From Diphasiastrum complanatum (taxonomy: Eukaryota; Streptophyta; Lycopodiopsida; Lycopodiales; Lycopodiaceae): DNA of 64,000 nucleotides. Position 1 is the first letter of the stretch. Each line of letters begins with the position of its first letter. The notes under the pieces are model-generated. The model was not told the DNA's origin. It made no database searches and was given only the letters and a program-made list of their open reading frames with translations. Shown here piece after piece: positions 38,794 to 48,721 of this stretch. Location: the NCBI GenBank assembly GCA_029204225.1, contig CM055113.1, positions 27,536,592 through 27,600,591 on the forward strand, read 5' to 3'. Made by a program: the position numbers and the translations under genes.

Positions 38794-41700
38794 TATTAAT
38801 GTCTTTTCCATGCCAAAAGGCATATAAGACTAATGAAGTACATGTCAAGTATGTGGTAACCATAAGAGCGTATAAAACGTCTCCAAAACTGTAATACAGA
38901 AAACATCTAGTAAAAACTAAAACTAAAATAGACACGTATGCACGAGTGTGGGTAATCATCTATAGGTGTCAAGATGTCAAGGCTATGATGTTATGATGCT
39001 GCTGTGTTGTTGCTGTAAAAAGATGTAATGTGAGCCGTAAAATGAGAGAGCACTGGAGTTTGTCGGTGTCGTCTGTGAGCATGAGCATGTGTAACAGTAC
39101 GTCTCTGCGTAGGATGGCTGGTGATCCTGGTAGTAGCGTGATGGTGGGGGGTACACTGTCTCTGATCTCTATGAGCATGTGAGATGCTATCATCCTCGGG
39201 CACTAAATCACGCGATCTCCGCCTAGTGAAGTTTGAAATAATTAGTGGCTGTGACTATGAGGTAGAATGTTGGGGTGTGCCGTATAAATCTCTCCATAAT
39301 ATGAACATCTCGCGTACCAACAGAGCGACACATCGTGGGTCCTCATAGGCTATGAGGGAGTGTAGAGTGGTAGGCATGTCTCGAAATAGGCAATATAATC
39401 GCCCTCTGATCTCACAGTATACTGGGCATCTGAAGATAAAGTGCTCCTCAGACTCCACCTCACCTAGAGAGCATAACTGGCAGATCGGCTCCTCTCTGAG
39501 AATACCATGGAACCTCCTCGTCTCAATAGCTAGCTAATGAGAAGACACCCTGAGCTGTCCCAATGTGAATATGAGGCAATGTGATAGTCCCGACTCCAAG
39601 TAGCGTGGCATGACCGGGGTCCCAGCCGCTCTAGATATGCGCGACAGAGAAATCGTCTGACATACTGGTGGGTGCCTGAGGGAAGCTTTGTGATGGAGAT
39701 TCCAAATGACTCACGTAAGAGGTGGGATGCCTGAGAGAACCATGATAATCTGTAGCCCTGACCATGGAGATGTTGTGAGGAGGATAGTGCAATCTGTATG
39801 TATCATCTGTATGTCTGTGTATAAGTAATGAGCTGAAGAGCTGCCTCGATCTGGATAGGTGAAACTGCAAACTTGGCCAAAAGAATCTCATGTGGAACTG
39901 AAGGCTTCACACGGATCAACCGAGCTAGCATAGTGGTCTGTAGTTGTGAGAGACTGGCCCAATGTGAAGAGATAAGACCTGCACACCATGCCTCTGCCGC
40001 ATATAGAGCCGTGGGGGTGACAATGGTATCAAAAAGGCGACACTTACTACGAGCATCTTGGATTGACTTCCGGAAACAAAATCTCTCTAGCTGAACAAGG
40101 GAGGCATGTCCCTTCCCCAATCGAGTGGTAGCGGCTTGTCTCATGCCAAAAGTAGGACTTGAGAAAAGGATCCCCAGGTATGTGTAGGAAGGGACCACCT
40201 CTAGAACCTGTCCACCCAAAGTAAGCTCCTGTCGCTGCATGAATGCTCGAGAAGTGTTGAAAACCATAACCTTAGTCTTCCCAAAGTTCACTCCTAGGCC
40301 CCATTTAGTGCAAAACTCATGCAAACAATCCAACTGTCGCTATTGACCCTCTCTGGTAGGTGAGACCAATACCACATCATCAACATAAAGGAGGATAGCG
40401 ATCAAGATGTCCCCAAGCCTGCAACCAGCACCACCACATTGTGTAATGACTCTCTCCAACTCATCAATATACAAGCCAAAGAGGACCGGTGAGAGGAGCA
40501 ACCCTGCTTCACCCCAATAGTGCTCCAAATGTAATCGAATATGCCACTGCTATGTCGGAAACATCCCAGAACACGCACATAAAGTGCCATCACAGCCGAG
40601 GTCGTGGAGTCTCTGGATAAGCAATGAGCGAGGAACAAAATCAAAGGCTTTCCTGAAGTCTAGAAAACAACAATTAACCCTCTCTCTCCTGTGCTTAGCT
40701 TCCTCAATCAAGGCCCGCAATGTGAAGATGTAATCTGTGGTAGAGTAATGGGCTCGAAAACCTGCCTGACCCATAGCATGTAGTCTCCTAGTCTCCGCCT
40801 CTGAGCTCACAACCGATTGAAGATAGTACCATATAACTTCGCCAGGACATGCCCAATCATGATGGTGCGGTAGTTACTCGGAATCATATTCCTATGGATG
40901 GGGTGGATGATGTTAGTGCACCAAGATGAAGGGAAACTGGAAACAACTGCGGAATTGAGAAGGGTGGCTATAGTAGGAGTGAGTAAGTCCAAGGCATGGG
41001 AAAGGAGTTCAGATTCAAGGTCTTCAATATCTCTGGCCTTGTTGGACTTCATCTTCTTAATGGCTGCAAGTACCATGTCAGATGTGAAGAAGAAGAACTC
41101 AGATGGTCGTGGAGATATAGCGATGGGTGGGTCGGTAGGGACGATATACAACTAGTAGCATAATCAGTCCAGATGCGGAGGTCCGGAGATCCAATACCCT
41201 CCGCAAAAGACGAGGACTTTGGTGGAAAATAACATGCTGCAATGAAAAGATGTCTATCCAAACCAATATCCTAACCCACAATGCGAGTCCATATGTAGCG
41301 GACCTACTCGTCATGTCAGATGAAGTCAATACTCGAATGGAGAGTCTCTCCGTACAGACACGCGACCCCACTTGAACCTCGGCCACTGGCAGAACTGGGA
41401 GCTGCTAGGAGCGTTGTCAAGAAACTGCACTTGTCCATCCCGATAAATGACTCGTCTGCCTGAAAGGCCTTGCGCCTCTCCTCTACCTGGATATACGTGA
41501 GGTCATCATCCATGTAGATAGTGGTACCACGTAGCTTAGCTCTGGACCGCAAAGCATCTCGGCGACTCGTGAGGGAAGTGAAGCGGATGATGAGTGTGGC
41601 TGCATCTCTGGTGGTCCTCCAAGCGGGATCTAACCCATCTATCCTGTGCCCGAGAGTGGTGTCGGGAAGGTGGCAGCAGGGGGCTGCTCAGAAGCAACGA

Positions 41701-42148
41701 GGGAGGGGAGTGTAGGGGAGGTGACAACAGAGGGCGACACTGTTGCAGCAGGGAGAGCGAGGGTGGGGAAGATGACACCAGGGGGGGGCACATCTGCAAC
41801 GGGGGGGGGGTGTAGGGGAGGCGGCAACAGGGGGCGGAGCAGCTGCTGCTATGGGGGTGGGGGTAGGGGAGGCGGCAGCAGGGGGAGCAGCTGCTGTTGC
41901 TATGGAGGTGGAGGTAGGGGAGGCGGCAGCAGGGGGAGCAGCTGCGGCGATGAAGGTGGAAGTAGGGGAGGCAGCAACACGGGGCGAAGCAACTACATCG
42001 ATGGGGATGGAGGTAGGGGAGGCGGCAACAGGGGGCGGAGGGAGAGGGGTGGGGGGGGTGTGATCAACGAGGGGGAGGGGGGAGGTGGTAGCGAGGGCAG
42101 GAAGAGAGCGCGATGGACGACGAACGGCAGCAGTGGAGCAAGGAGATG

Positions 42149-42209
<61 letters not shown>

Positions 42210-42340
42210 GGGAGCGTTCGATAGGTAGGGGTGCACGCAGGCAAGGTTAGGCACGGGCAGGTAGGGGAACAAGCAAGCTAGGGTGCGGGTAGTAGGCGAG
42301 GAAAAAGAGCAGGAGGCAACGAAATGGGCAGCAAGGCGAT

Positions 42341-42390
<50 letters not shown>

Positions 42391-43962
42391 GATCAGCGAG
42401 GAGGCGGTAAGGTAGGATAGAGGGCACTAGCGTTGAAGTTGGAGCGCAGACAGTTGGAGATTAGAGAGGCACAGGGAGAGCGCTAGTAGGATGGAGAGCA
42501 TGGAGGGAGAAAGGGAGAAGTGTGCTGGAAAGCAAATGTAGGAGCAAGAGAAGCCAAATTGCTGGAGATGAAGAGAAAAGAGAGATGGCAGATCGTAGGC
42601 TCTTCAATGAAGATCCTACAACTTGCAAAGAAACCAAAAACAAACAAAAACAAATCATAAAGAGAAAACACTCCCAATTGCTCAGGAAAATGCTCTGATA
42701 CCAAGTTATGAATTGAATCACAAATTTTAGCATCAATGAAGCATAAAGATCAAATATGAGGCAACAAAGACTAATCCCCACACGAATAGCATACATGCAT
42801 CACAATGATCATGAACATAGCCCTACAAGCAAACCATAGATTCAATTGGTCTTGACTATTGTACATAACAATCATGCTTGCTTTTGCATCTAAGATAGAA
42901 AACTTGTAGTGGGCAACAAACAAACCTTTCCTGGAACTGTAGTACCCCGTTGTAAATCAGCAGCAAAAGGAACAGCATGAATATCAAGCACCATTGCACC
43001 AATTATCACAGGCATGCCAAGGACTTTCTTGGATGCACTTAAATTTTTCTGTAATCATCACACATTTCCAAATTCAATTGCCTAGCGAATGTCCTTTTCC
43101 TTTTCACTTTTTAACTTCAATGAAGCATGCATGGCCTTTTCACCCTTGCATAATGTTGCAAATATCACAACATACATACATAATGTAAGCGCTAATAGGG
43201 AATATGACCCAAATCACATTCAAAGTTCGCATCACTTTCATTGAATTCACAATTTTATGTTGTTTGACTTTAAATGGGAGAAAGAGAAAGAGATCTAGCA
43301 AAAGATTGATAACAATGATAACGATTGAAAGGAAATATGTGATAATTCATGATTAGCATCTATTGAAAACAGTTTATTTCATTATTGTGTCAAAAACTTG
43401 TATGGTTCAAGCTCTAAACTCTAAAATGGATATGTCTGATGTTTAGCTATCGAAAAATCAACCAAAAATCACGTGATATTCAAACATAATGTATATAGTA
43501 GAGAAGACATTCCTATCTTAGGAAAGGATTTCCATTTTGGAAAGATCTATAGACAGCTTAATGTTTTAAGTACCAAAATATTCATGTAAGAATAAAGTAT
43601 GTCCAAGTGCAACATATGTTTGAAGCCTAACATGGCTTTGTGAATCAAGCTAAAAAGTAAAAAAGTTCCAAGATTTCAGGAACAAACATATGACAACTAA
43701 ATCATGTGAGATAGGTTGATGATCAAATAAGTACCATACATAGAAAAAGTATTATATTGTGAAAAAGTGCATGCTCACCATCAAAGTCCTTCTAGAGCTA
43801 TATCAAGAGGTGTACAAAATGTAAATGTCTATGGCTAAAGAGGACTAGGGATGCAGCTTCTACCCTAAAAGTCGATTTCTTTACACTAAAATGATCCTGA
43901 GGGACACTAGTCCTTTCAGTAGAGGCATTAGAGCTACTATGCTGAGCTAGAGAACTGATCAT
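30368..43962 (-). CDS. PUKI: pfkB-family kinase, probable pseudouridine kinase (10 exons)
   Basis: pfkB kinases phosphorylate sugars or nucleosides; the closest plant relative I recall is PUKI, which makes pseudouridine 5'-phosphate in peroxisomal pseudouridine breakdown. Exons (minus): 43864-43962, 42926-43048, 35090-35192, 34915-34962, 34560-34657, 34325-34439, 33929-34011, 31284-31561, 30535-30938, 30368-30423. They total 1407 nt, 468 residues, with all phases consistent. Domain signs: GMPVIIGAMVLDIHA (residue about 45), VTYVQGGVGRNVAECI (75-90), ISVVGQDMAGQLL, FEPVSVPKS, ITFASPNKAELISMA, DADGGTTFDA, and the anion-hole/catalytic SLSGAGDCLVAG (Asp about 403). Exons 2-10 are secure. Exon 1 (MISSLAQHSS...) rests only on frame and donor. 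Intron 2 (35193-42925) holds two LINEs. Intron 9 is GC-AG (CAG|GCAAGT). The end SNPVR is not a classic PTS1, so peroxisomal location is unproven. Confidence 0.88.
33521..33562 (+). repeat. Inverted 42-bp copy of an exon-intron junction inside intron 7
   Basis: This plus-strand segment matches the reverse complement of 34551-34592 at about 38 of 42 positions. The source covers the last 33 nt of kinase exon 5 plus its donor (gtcagtctt). Since intron bases are included, the copy came from DNA rather than spliced RNA. It lies about 1 kb away in the same gene, in opposite orientation. Confidence 0.8.
35284..38720 (-). mobile_element. Degenerate LINE, copy B (inside kinase intron 2)
   Basis: A non-LTR retrotransposon on the minus strand. 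Endonuclease-to-RT linker with RPPWYDDEC is at about 37.7 kb. RT pieces lie at 37318-37094 (VVTGFSSSWCTNIIHPIHKNGD) and 36757-36488 (LPNADDVALVSPT; usual Y-x-D-D reads N-A-D-D). The thumb/C-terminal region is at 36487-35774. A low-complexity 3' part reaches to about 35284, only about 90 bp from the exon 3 acceptor at 35192. Many stops and frameshifts are present. It parallels copy A in order and sequence, so both are one family. The host gene lies in the same orientation. Confidence 0.8.
38721..38790. repeat. (GA)n microsatellite, about 35 repeats
   Basis: An uninterrupted ag/ga run. On the minus strand it is a (CT)n tract lying between aataaag at the 3' end of LINE copy A and the 5' part of copy B. 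Copy A has similar tracts at its own 5' end, so the tract is probably part of the LINE 5' region. Confidence 0.95.
39255..41552 (-). pseudogene. LINE copy A ORF: endonuclease-RT-Cys/His end
   Basis: This is the coding core of LINE copy A. The order is EEP-type endonuclease, RT with Y-V-D-D, thumb, and a C-terminal HFxxxCPVY motif of the zinc-knuckle type seen after RT in many LINEs. At least seven frame changes or stops separate the pieces. It is better preserved than copy B, whose active site is altered. Confidence 0.8.
41813..42040. repeat. Minisatellite, unit 51 bp (17 codons), about 5 copies
   Basis: The word taggggaggcggca starts at 41813, 41864, 41915, 41963 and 42014, giving spacings of 51, 51, 48 and 51. 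Units keep the reading frame on the minus strand and encode ASPT.TPIAAAAPPPVA-like repeats. More degenerate units extend down to about 41645. The array lies in the 5' region of LINE copy A, where an ORF1-like or N-terminal domain would sit. Confidence 0.85.
42153..42206. repeat. (GA)n microsatellite
   Basis: A pure ga run that on the minus strand directly precedes an ATG (MASPCST), in the 5' region of LINE copy A. Confidence 0.95.
42343..42386. repeat. (GA)n microsatellite
   Basis: A second pure ga run 137 bp from the previous one, on the 5' side of LINE copy A. Confidence 0.95.
42387..42925. other. Intron 2 remainder with a lone primer-binding-like site
   Basis: It contains gctctgatacca at 42692-42703, which on the minus strand reads TGGTATCAGAGC, a retroelement primer-binding site. 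No Gag frame or clear LTR end accompanies it. The rest is unremarkable intron. Confidence 0.45.
43049..43863. other. Kinase intron 1 (proposed)
   Basis: AT-rich sequence between proposed exon 1 and secure exon 2. The acceptor gattacag at 43049-43056 is good. No repeats or motifs stand out. Confidence 0.5.
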
Positions 43963-43969
43963 CCTCAAA

Positions 43970-44356
43970 AGAAAACCATCTTTGTATTATGAAATACTAG
44001 GCCGATCTTCAGAAGGTGATCCTCAAAAATCAAATGACAAACGCTTTGTTACCACCCATCCATAAAGCCAGTACCGACTCACCCCCATGGACTAAAATTG
44101 CCAACACAATTGACTTGCTCAAGCCTCCTATGATAACCAGCACCCCATACTACTGGCGATCGCACTCGCCTCTCACTGGCACTCATCTCCATAGCTAGAG
44201 ATACATCCTCGCTACCGCATGCTCATACTATCCACCATAAGCATAGTGCACGCTTGGATCAGTGCACGAGGCAGCTTGAGGAGCTGACACGTGGCATTAT
44301 GGTTTGCCTCATGGCAAGGTTGTCACCTCAAAGTCATACCAATATGGTACATAGCA
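43970..44356 (-). repeat. Gypsy LTR start, directly upstream of the kinase gene
   Basis: On the minus strand a polypurine tract (cagggggaggga) is followed by TGCTATGTACC at 44356, the expected start of a 3' LTR for the chromodomain fragment that precedes it. The LTR runs toward proposed kinase exon 1 (ATG at 43962). It carries the G-box word TGACACGTGGC at 44285-44295. The LTR's far end is not identified, so the boundary at 43970 is nominal. Confidence 0.55.
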
Positions 44357-44383
44357 TTCCCTCCCCCTGACCAGTTTTCCTTC

Positions 44384-44645
44384 TTAAGGTAGGAATCCAG
44401 AAACTCTTAGCCTAAGGTCTTCTTCCTTCTCCCAAGTGTCCTCATCATCTGGCTTACTTTTCTCGGGAATTAGATGTTCAAAAATTAAACACTTTCTCAG
44501 CTGAGGGGGTTGTGTATCCATGACCTTTCCAGGTTCTATGGGTATGTAGGTAATCAAGTCCTCCAATTGTACTAGTTCACCTTCTGAAATAAGGTTATCC
44601 TCTCCACCAAGTCACTCTTTCAAGCGGCTTACTTGGAATACAGGG
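44384..44645 (-). pseudogene. Ty3/gypsy chromodomain remnant
   Basis: The minus-strand frame holds a gypsy integrase C-terminal word (VHPVFQVSRLK at about 44.64 kb) and then a degraded chromodomain ending DEDTWEKEEDLRLRVSGFLP at 44384. The end matches the chromodomain at 59870-59910 on the plus strand (DDTWEKEHDLKLRFPVFLP). The rest of pol is absent upstream, where copia sequence begins at 44666. Confidence 0.75.
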
Positions 44646-44665
44646 TGTACCTTAGTTTCCCTTAT

Positions 44666-45394
44666 TGTTGGAATTATAACTGTTTGGAACCATGGGAATC
44701 ACTATGTGCAGGTCCAATTGCTTTTCTAGATTCAAAAATCCATAGTTTTATGATAGAATGCTACACATGTGAGGATTTAATACCATGCGTAAAGCCATAA
44801 TGTTCCAAAATAATCAAAATTAGGTTAAGGGACTTGCGTCTATTAGAAAATTGAATTTGAATCAATTTGGGAGCGTTAAAGTTAATATTCACATTGTTAT
44901 CCCTAATGTTGTCATCTAGGGTCATTAAGCCATGCTTGCGTGCTAATTCTAGGGGCCTTTGTCTATATTTAGTAAAGTCAAGTTAGACTTTAGTTAGAAA
45001 CATGTTTAAGATTCTAGTGCTTGAATTGGAGCACAAGTTTTGCTATAGATAGATGTTGGGTGCTTTTACCTTATATAGAGACATCAATTAGGCAGTTGCT
45101 TTTAGGTTACTTTTTAAATTCCTTTTACTTCTGCTTTTTGGCATAAACTATTAGTTAAAATAGCAATGATCGACTTATACAGTGCTTTCTTATTTCGACG
45201 ACACCACGTGTGTTTAGTTATCGGGCCGTCTTTCTTTTACGAGCCCTTTGAGTGCTTTTAAGCAACTTATCTTTGTACTTACTTATCAGTTGAATATACA
45301 GTTTGTGGAGAGCAGTTCTGTTGTCTTGTCTTGTTGCACTTGACGTTGTGCTGTGGTGATTGATCCGGTCGGGTGTTTAAATTGTGTTTCTTAA
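44666..45394 (+). repeat. Probable copia 5' LTR
   Basis: Defined by TGTTGG at 44666 and the primer-binding site beginning at 45396. The 3' terminal dinucleotide is unclear and no partner LTR is available, so the limits are approximate. Confidence 0.5.
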
Positions 45395-46659
45395 CTTGGT
45401 ATCAGAGCCCTTGGTGGCTTGAATCACCGGACAAGAACCAGAGCTGCGAATTCACGACGGTTTGTTGGCTAGGAAGCACAAAACCGAGTCTGTGGAGATT
45501 CGTGGAATAGCTCAAAACTGTAAGAAGATTCAGCAGGGGATTGTCAACTGAATCAGAGGGCAAGCAAAGATTGAAGCTGGAAAATCTTCTGAAGGGTTGC
45601 TTAGCATTTGTGATTGATTTGAAACCAATCGAACACCGTTTGAACAGCAGTTTGGAGCAGAATATTGCCTACTGTAGGGCGACCTCAGAGGGATAGGTAG
45701 CTGCTCAGATAGATTCTCAAGAAGATCGGATAAAGTCCAAAATTATGTTCTTCTTAGACAGCTGGGGTTTCAAGAAGGGAAAAATCATTTCTCTCTCAAT
45801 ATAAGTCAGTTTTTTGAGCTGTAAAGTGTTGAAGGTGGGCGCCCTAGCAGCGCGATCCTGCCTGTAAGAAGCCATGGGCGGCCGTGAAGCATTGGAGGAG
45901 ATAGAGTGATCAGCAGGGCGGCCATCGCTGGAAATCAGCGTGAAGAAGCGTGAATATAGCGTGAGAGAGCTCGCGGATCAGCTGCGCGGCCAGTCCAAAT
46001 AGGCCTGTAGCGGTTGCAGGTGTGTTGTGTATGAAGGGAGCGTTATTCGATGCACAGAATCATGGACATTCGTTGATCGACCTCCACACTAGTTCGATGG
46101 TCAGGATCGGGCAACTGAGGACTAATGCGAGCCATTCGATGTAGAAGAGCCATTAGATGGCTAGTGAAAAGGCCTGAAGGGGTCTGAAGTGCAAAGTGCA
46201 TTGCAACTTCATTAAAAATCTTCAAACTGAAATAATTGTTGGGTCAAACTGTGAAGTTTTTGAAGGGTGAAGTTTCTTCACACTGAAGAAATAGTTCAAA
46301 AACCCAAATTGCCCTTATTTTCACCTCCTTTAGCCTATTTTGGCCAAACGAAAGGCTATAGCCTCCAAACGAAGGGCACCCTGACTGTACCTGCAAGTAC
46401 GGTACACCAAAACAGAGTGATTGCCGCGGAGAAAGTGTTTGGAGCGCGCCAGAAGTGATTTCACCATTCCATTGGGCAGGTAGTTAGGAGTTGGTGACGA
46501 GAAGCATTTCGGAAAGCGACGCCAGTTTGGCTTTCAATTTGGCGAAACAACAACGGGTGGCCTGGTAGGCCAAAAGTTGCAAGTCATTATTTGTGATTTC
46601 TGACATCACGGTTGGCTTCGGCATACACTTTATAGCCTACAAGTGGAGTTTCAAGCAGT

Positions 46660-48111
46660 TTGGAGATGGCAAACATCAATGAGGCAATTTTGGGCGATGC
46701 AAGCAAACTTGATGGGGCTTCTAACTACAACATCTGGAAATTCAAAATGAAGAGCATTTTGATGGAGAAAGAGTTATGGGAGATCGTGGCAGGTATTGAA
46801 GTCCGGCCAAATACCACTCCAGGTGACATGAGGGCCTTTGATAAAAAGGCGCAGAGAGCATTGTCCTTGATCAATCTTTCAGTGAAAGACCAAGTGATGA
46901 AGTCAAGGCAAACCCCACAGGACGATCAAGCCTTGCCTGCTAACGGCAAGCAGAAAGGATGGAAAAGGATTCCGCCTATTCAAGAGCCTAGGAGGAGGTA
47001 CTTGCCAATAGGAGCAATAAAGGAGAAACCGGTTGGAAGTAAGAGACATTACTTAGACACTCCTTGGGATACATACTCTCCACGTAGTGTATAACCTGAA
47101 TCTAAGATACCAAAATGGTATGAAAAGATCATGAAGGACGCAAAGCTAAATCAACCAGGATCTAGCACACAAAGAGAAGTGAGAAGATCAACACGGGAAA
47201 GGAAGTCTCCCGATCGTTATCATGTGAACTATGCCCTAATGAGTGACATTTTGAAGTGTCGAGAGCCATCAACCTTTGATAAGGCAAAAGATCACAAAGA
47301 GTGGCAAAGGGCAATGAAACAGGCATGATACATGGGAGTTGGTTGATCTACCACTTGGAAAGAAACCCATTGACAAAAAATGGGTGTTTAGAACAAAGTT
47401 TCATGCGGATGGCACGATAGCAAAGCATAAGGCACGCCTAGTAGTGAGGGTTATGAGCAAAGCAAAGGAATTGACTATGAAGAGACATTTGCTCCAGTGG
47501 CTAAGTGGACTACGCTACGCCTTATCATTGCCTTAGCATCTCATTTTGGGTGGAAGATCCATCAAATGGATGTGAAGTCCGCATTTTTGAATGGTGACTT
47601 AGAGGAAGAAGTTTACATGGTCCAACCGCAGGGCTTCATGGCAAAAGGGCAAGAACAGAAGGTATGCAAACTACACAAAGCACTTGACAATTACTTTCTT
47701 TCTCATGGGTTTGTAAGAACAAATTCAGATCCAAACCTTTATGTTCTTATAAATGATGATAGCATTGCCTTGATTGTACGTTACGTTGATGATATCATTA
47801 TCACGGGCAATGATGAGAACCTCACTCGTTCTATCAAAGCCAACTTATGCAAGCAGTTTGAGATGACAGATTTAGATCTTATGCACTATTGCTTGGGTGT
47901 CGAAGTATGGCAAACTGGCAGTGAAATTAGGTTATGTCAAAACAAGTATGTGGGCGAGATATTGGAGAGATTTCACATGACAGAGTGCAAACCTTCCATC
48001 ACCCCTTGCGAAGCTGGTAGGAAATTATCTCGTATTGATGATAGTGCACATGTTGACGCTACTCTATTTCGTCAGCTAGTTGGGAGTTTGATATATCTTA
48101 CGACTACACAG
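46660..48111 (+). pseudogene. Copia Gag joined to RT-RNase H (internal deletion)
   Basis: Gag starts at 46660 with the copia layout (KLDGASNYNIWKFKMKSILM) and is followed by a Lys/Arg-rich integrase-tail-like stretch (REVRRSTRERKSPDRY). RT follows: KKPIDKKWVFRTKFHADGTI (47360), MDVKSAFLNGDLEEEVYM (47560) and the active site RYVDDIIITGN (47780). The FRQLVGSLIYLTTT word of the connection domain ends at 48110. Frameshifts occur at about 47330 and 47500. RT from 47497 onward is open for over 200 codons, so decay is moderate. Confidence 0.85.
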
Positions 48112-48114
48112 CGT

Positions 48115-48721
48115 CATAGATGCCCAGCGTTTCTGAAACGCGTTTCTGAATCGCGTTTAGAAACGCGGTTCAGAAACGCGTTTCTAAAATTTTTGAAAAA
48201 ATTCCAGAAATGCTTTTTTTTTTAAAAAACAAATTGGTTCTTTTTTTGGGCAATATGGGTATCAGATGAAAGCTCTAATTAAGAGCATAATTACTATGTA
48301 CTTTGCCGACTGTTTCGGGTGCAGGTTGGTCCAGTTCAGGTGCATTAATCCATGTTGGGTTTTGTCAAGGGTAAAAATTCAAAACTAACCTCTAGCCTGT
48401 CTGTTACGATCACAGATGGTCCCCAAACCCCCTGTTTCTCGGGGGGCTACCGCCCCCCAAACCCCCTGAGCATTTATTGAAAACCAGAGCAAATAACAAC
48501 CAAATAGCTATTGAAAATAAGATCTGTTTGTGCCCCATCTACTGCACTTCTGAGAGGCAAAACTTTGGTTTGACCATGGATCCCCCAAAGAAAATTCAGT
48601 CCTAAGCTATTTTTCCGAACTTTTTTTTTTTTTTTTTGCGATTTTGGTTATAGAAACGCGTTTTTCAGAAACGCGGTTTTAGAAATGCGTCCTCCCAGAA
48701 ACACATTTCTGGGCATCTACG
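48115..48721. repeat. Hairpin-ended repeat copy D (607 bp, inserted in copia)
   Basis: The ends are inverted: CATAGATGCCCAG at 48115-48127 and CTGGGCATCTACG at 48709-48721. Inside each end are arrays of the self-complementary word (a)GAAACGCG/CGCGTTTC (48128-48190 and about 48650-48700). The interior is A/T-rich and contains gcaatatgggtatcagatgaaag, which matches 62378-62400. It has no coding frame. It interrupts the copia RNase H frame at 48114, proving mobility or insertion after the copia element landed. Confidence 0.75.

Larger units (their letters stand above)
38791..42386 (-). mobile_element. Degenerate LINE, copy A (inside kinase intron 2)
   Basis: Minus-strand order: (CT)n tracts; a Pro/Ala/Ser-rich region starting MASPCSTAAVRRPS at about 42152; KLRGTTIYMDDDLTYIQ at about 41525. 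Endonuclease pieces follow (VACLYGETLHSSI, HLFIAACYFPPKSSSFA, 41.4-41.2 kb). RT consists of KMKSNKARDIEDLE (41.0 kb), QAGFRAHYSTTDYIFTLRAL (40.76 kb), LDFRKAFDFVPR, and active site LLYVDDVVLVSPT (40.4 kb). The C-terminal region (40.3-39.8 kb) includes the Cys/His end EEHFIFRCPVY (39.44 kb). Frames are broken several times. The 3' end is near 38791 (aataaag). LINEs move by target-primed reverse transcription; this copy is inactive. Confidence 0.85.
44666..48114 (+). mobile_element. Ty1/copia element, internally deleted and truncated
   Basis: A probable 5' LTR begins TGTTGGAATTATAAC at 44666 and ends near 45394. The primer-binding site TTGGTATCAGAGCCC is at 45396-45410. A long leader, Gag, RT and part of RNase H follow. 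Protease and integrase are missing between Gag and RT (junction near 46900-47130). The RNase H region is cut at 48114 by a hairpin-ended repeat. No 3' LTR was found. Confidence 0.75.

Noticed and set aside
38536-38959. Leu-Ser or Glu-Arg repeat open frames
   Set aside because: They are translations of the (GA)n/(CT)n microsatellite, not a protein.
41646-42272. Gly/Ala-rich plus-strand frame over the minisatellite
   Set aside because: It is the antisense of the LINE 5' region; the minus strand continues into LINE coding motifs, so that strand was preferred.
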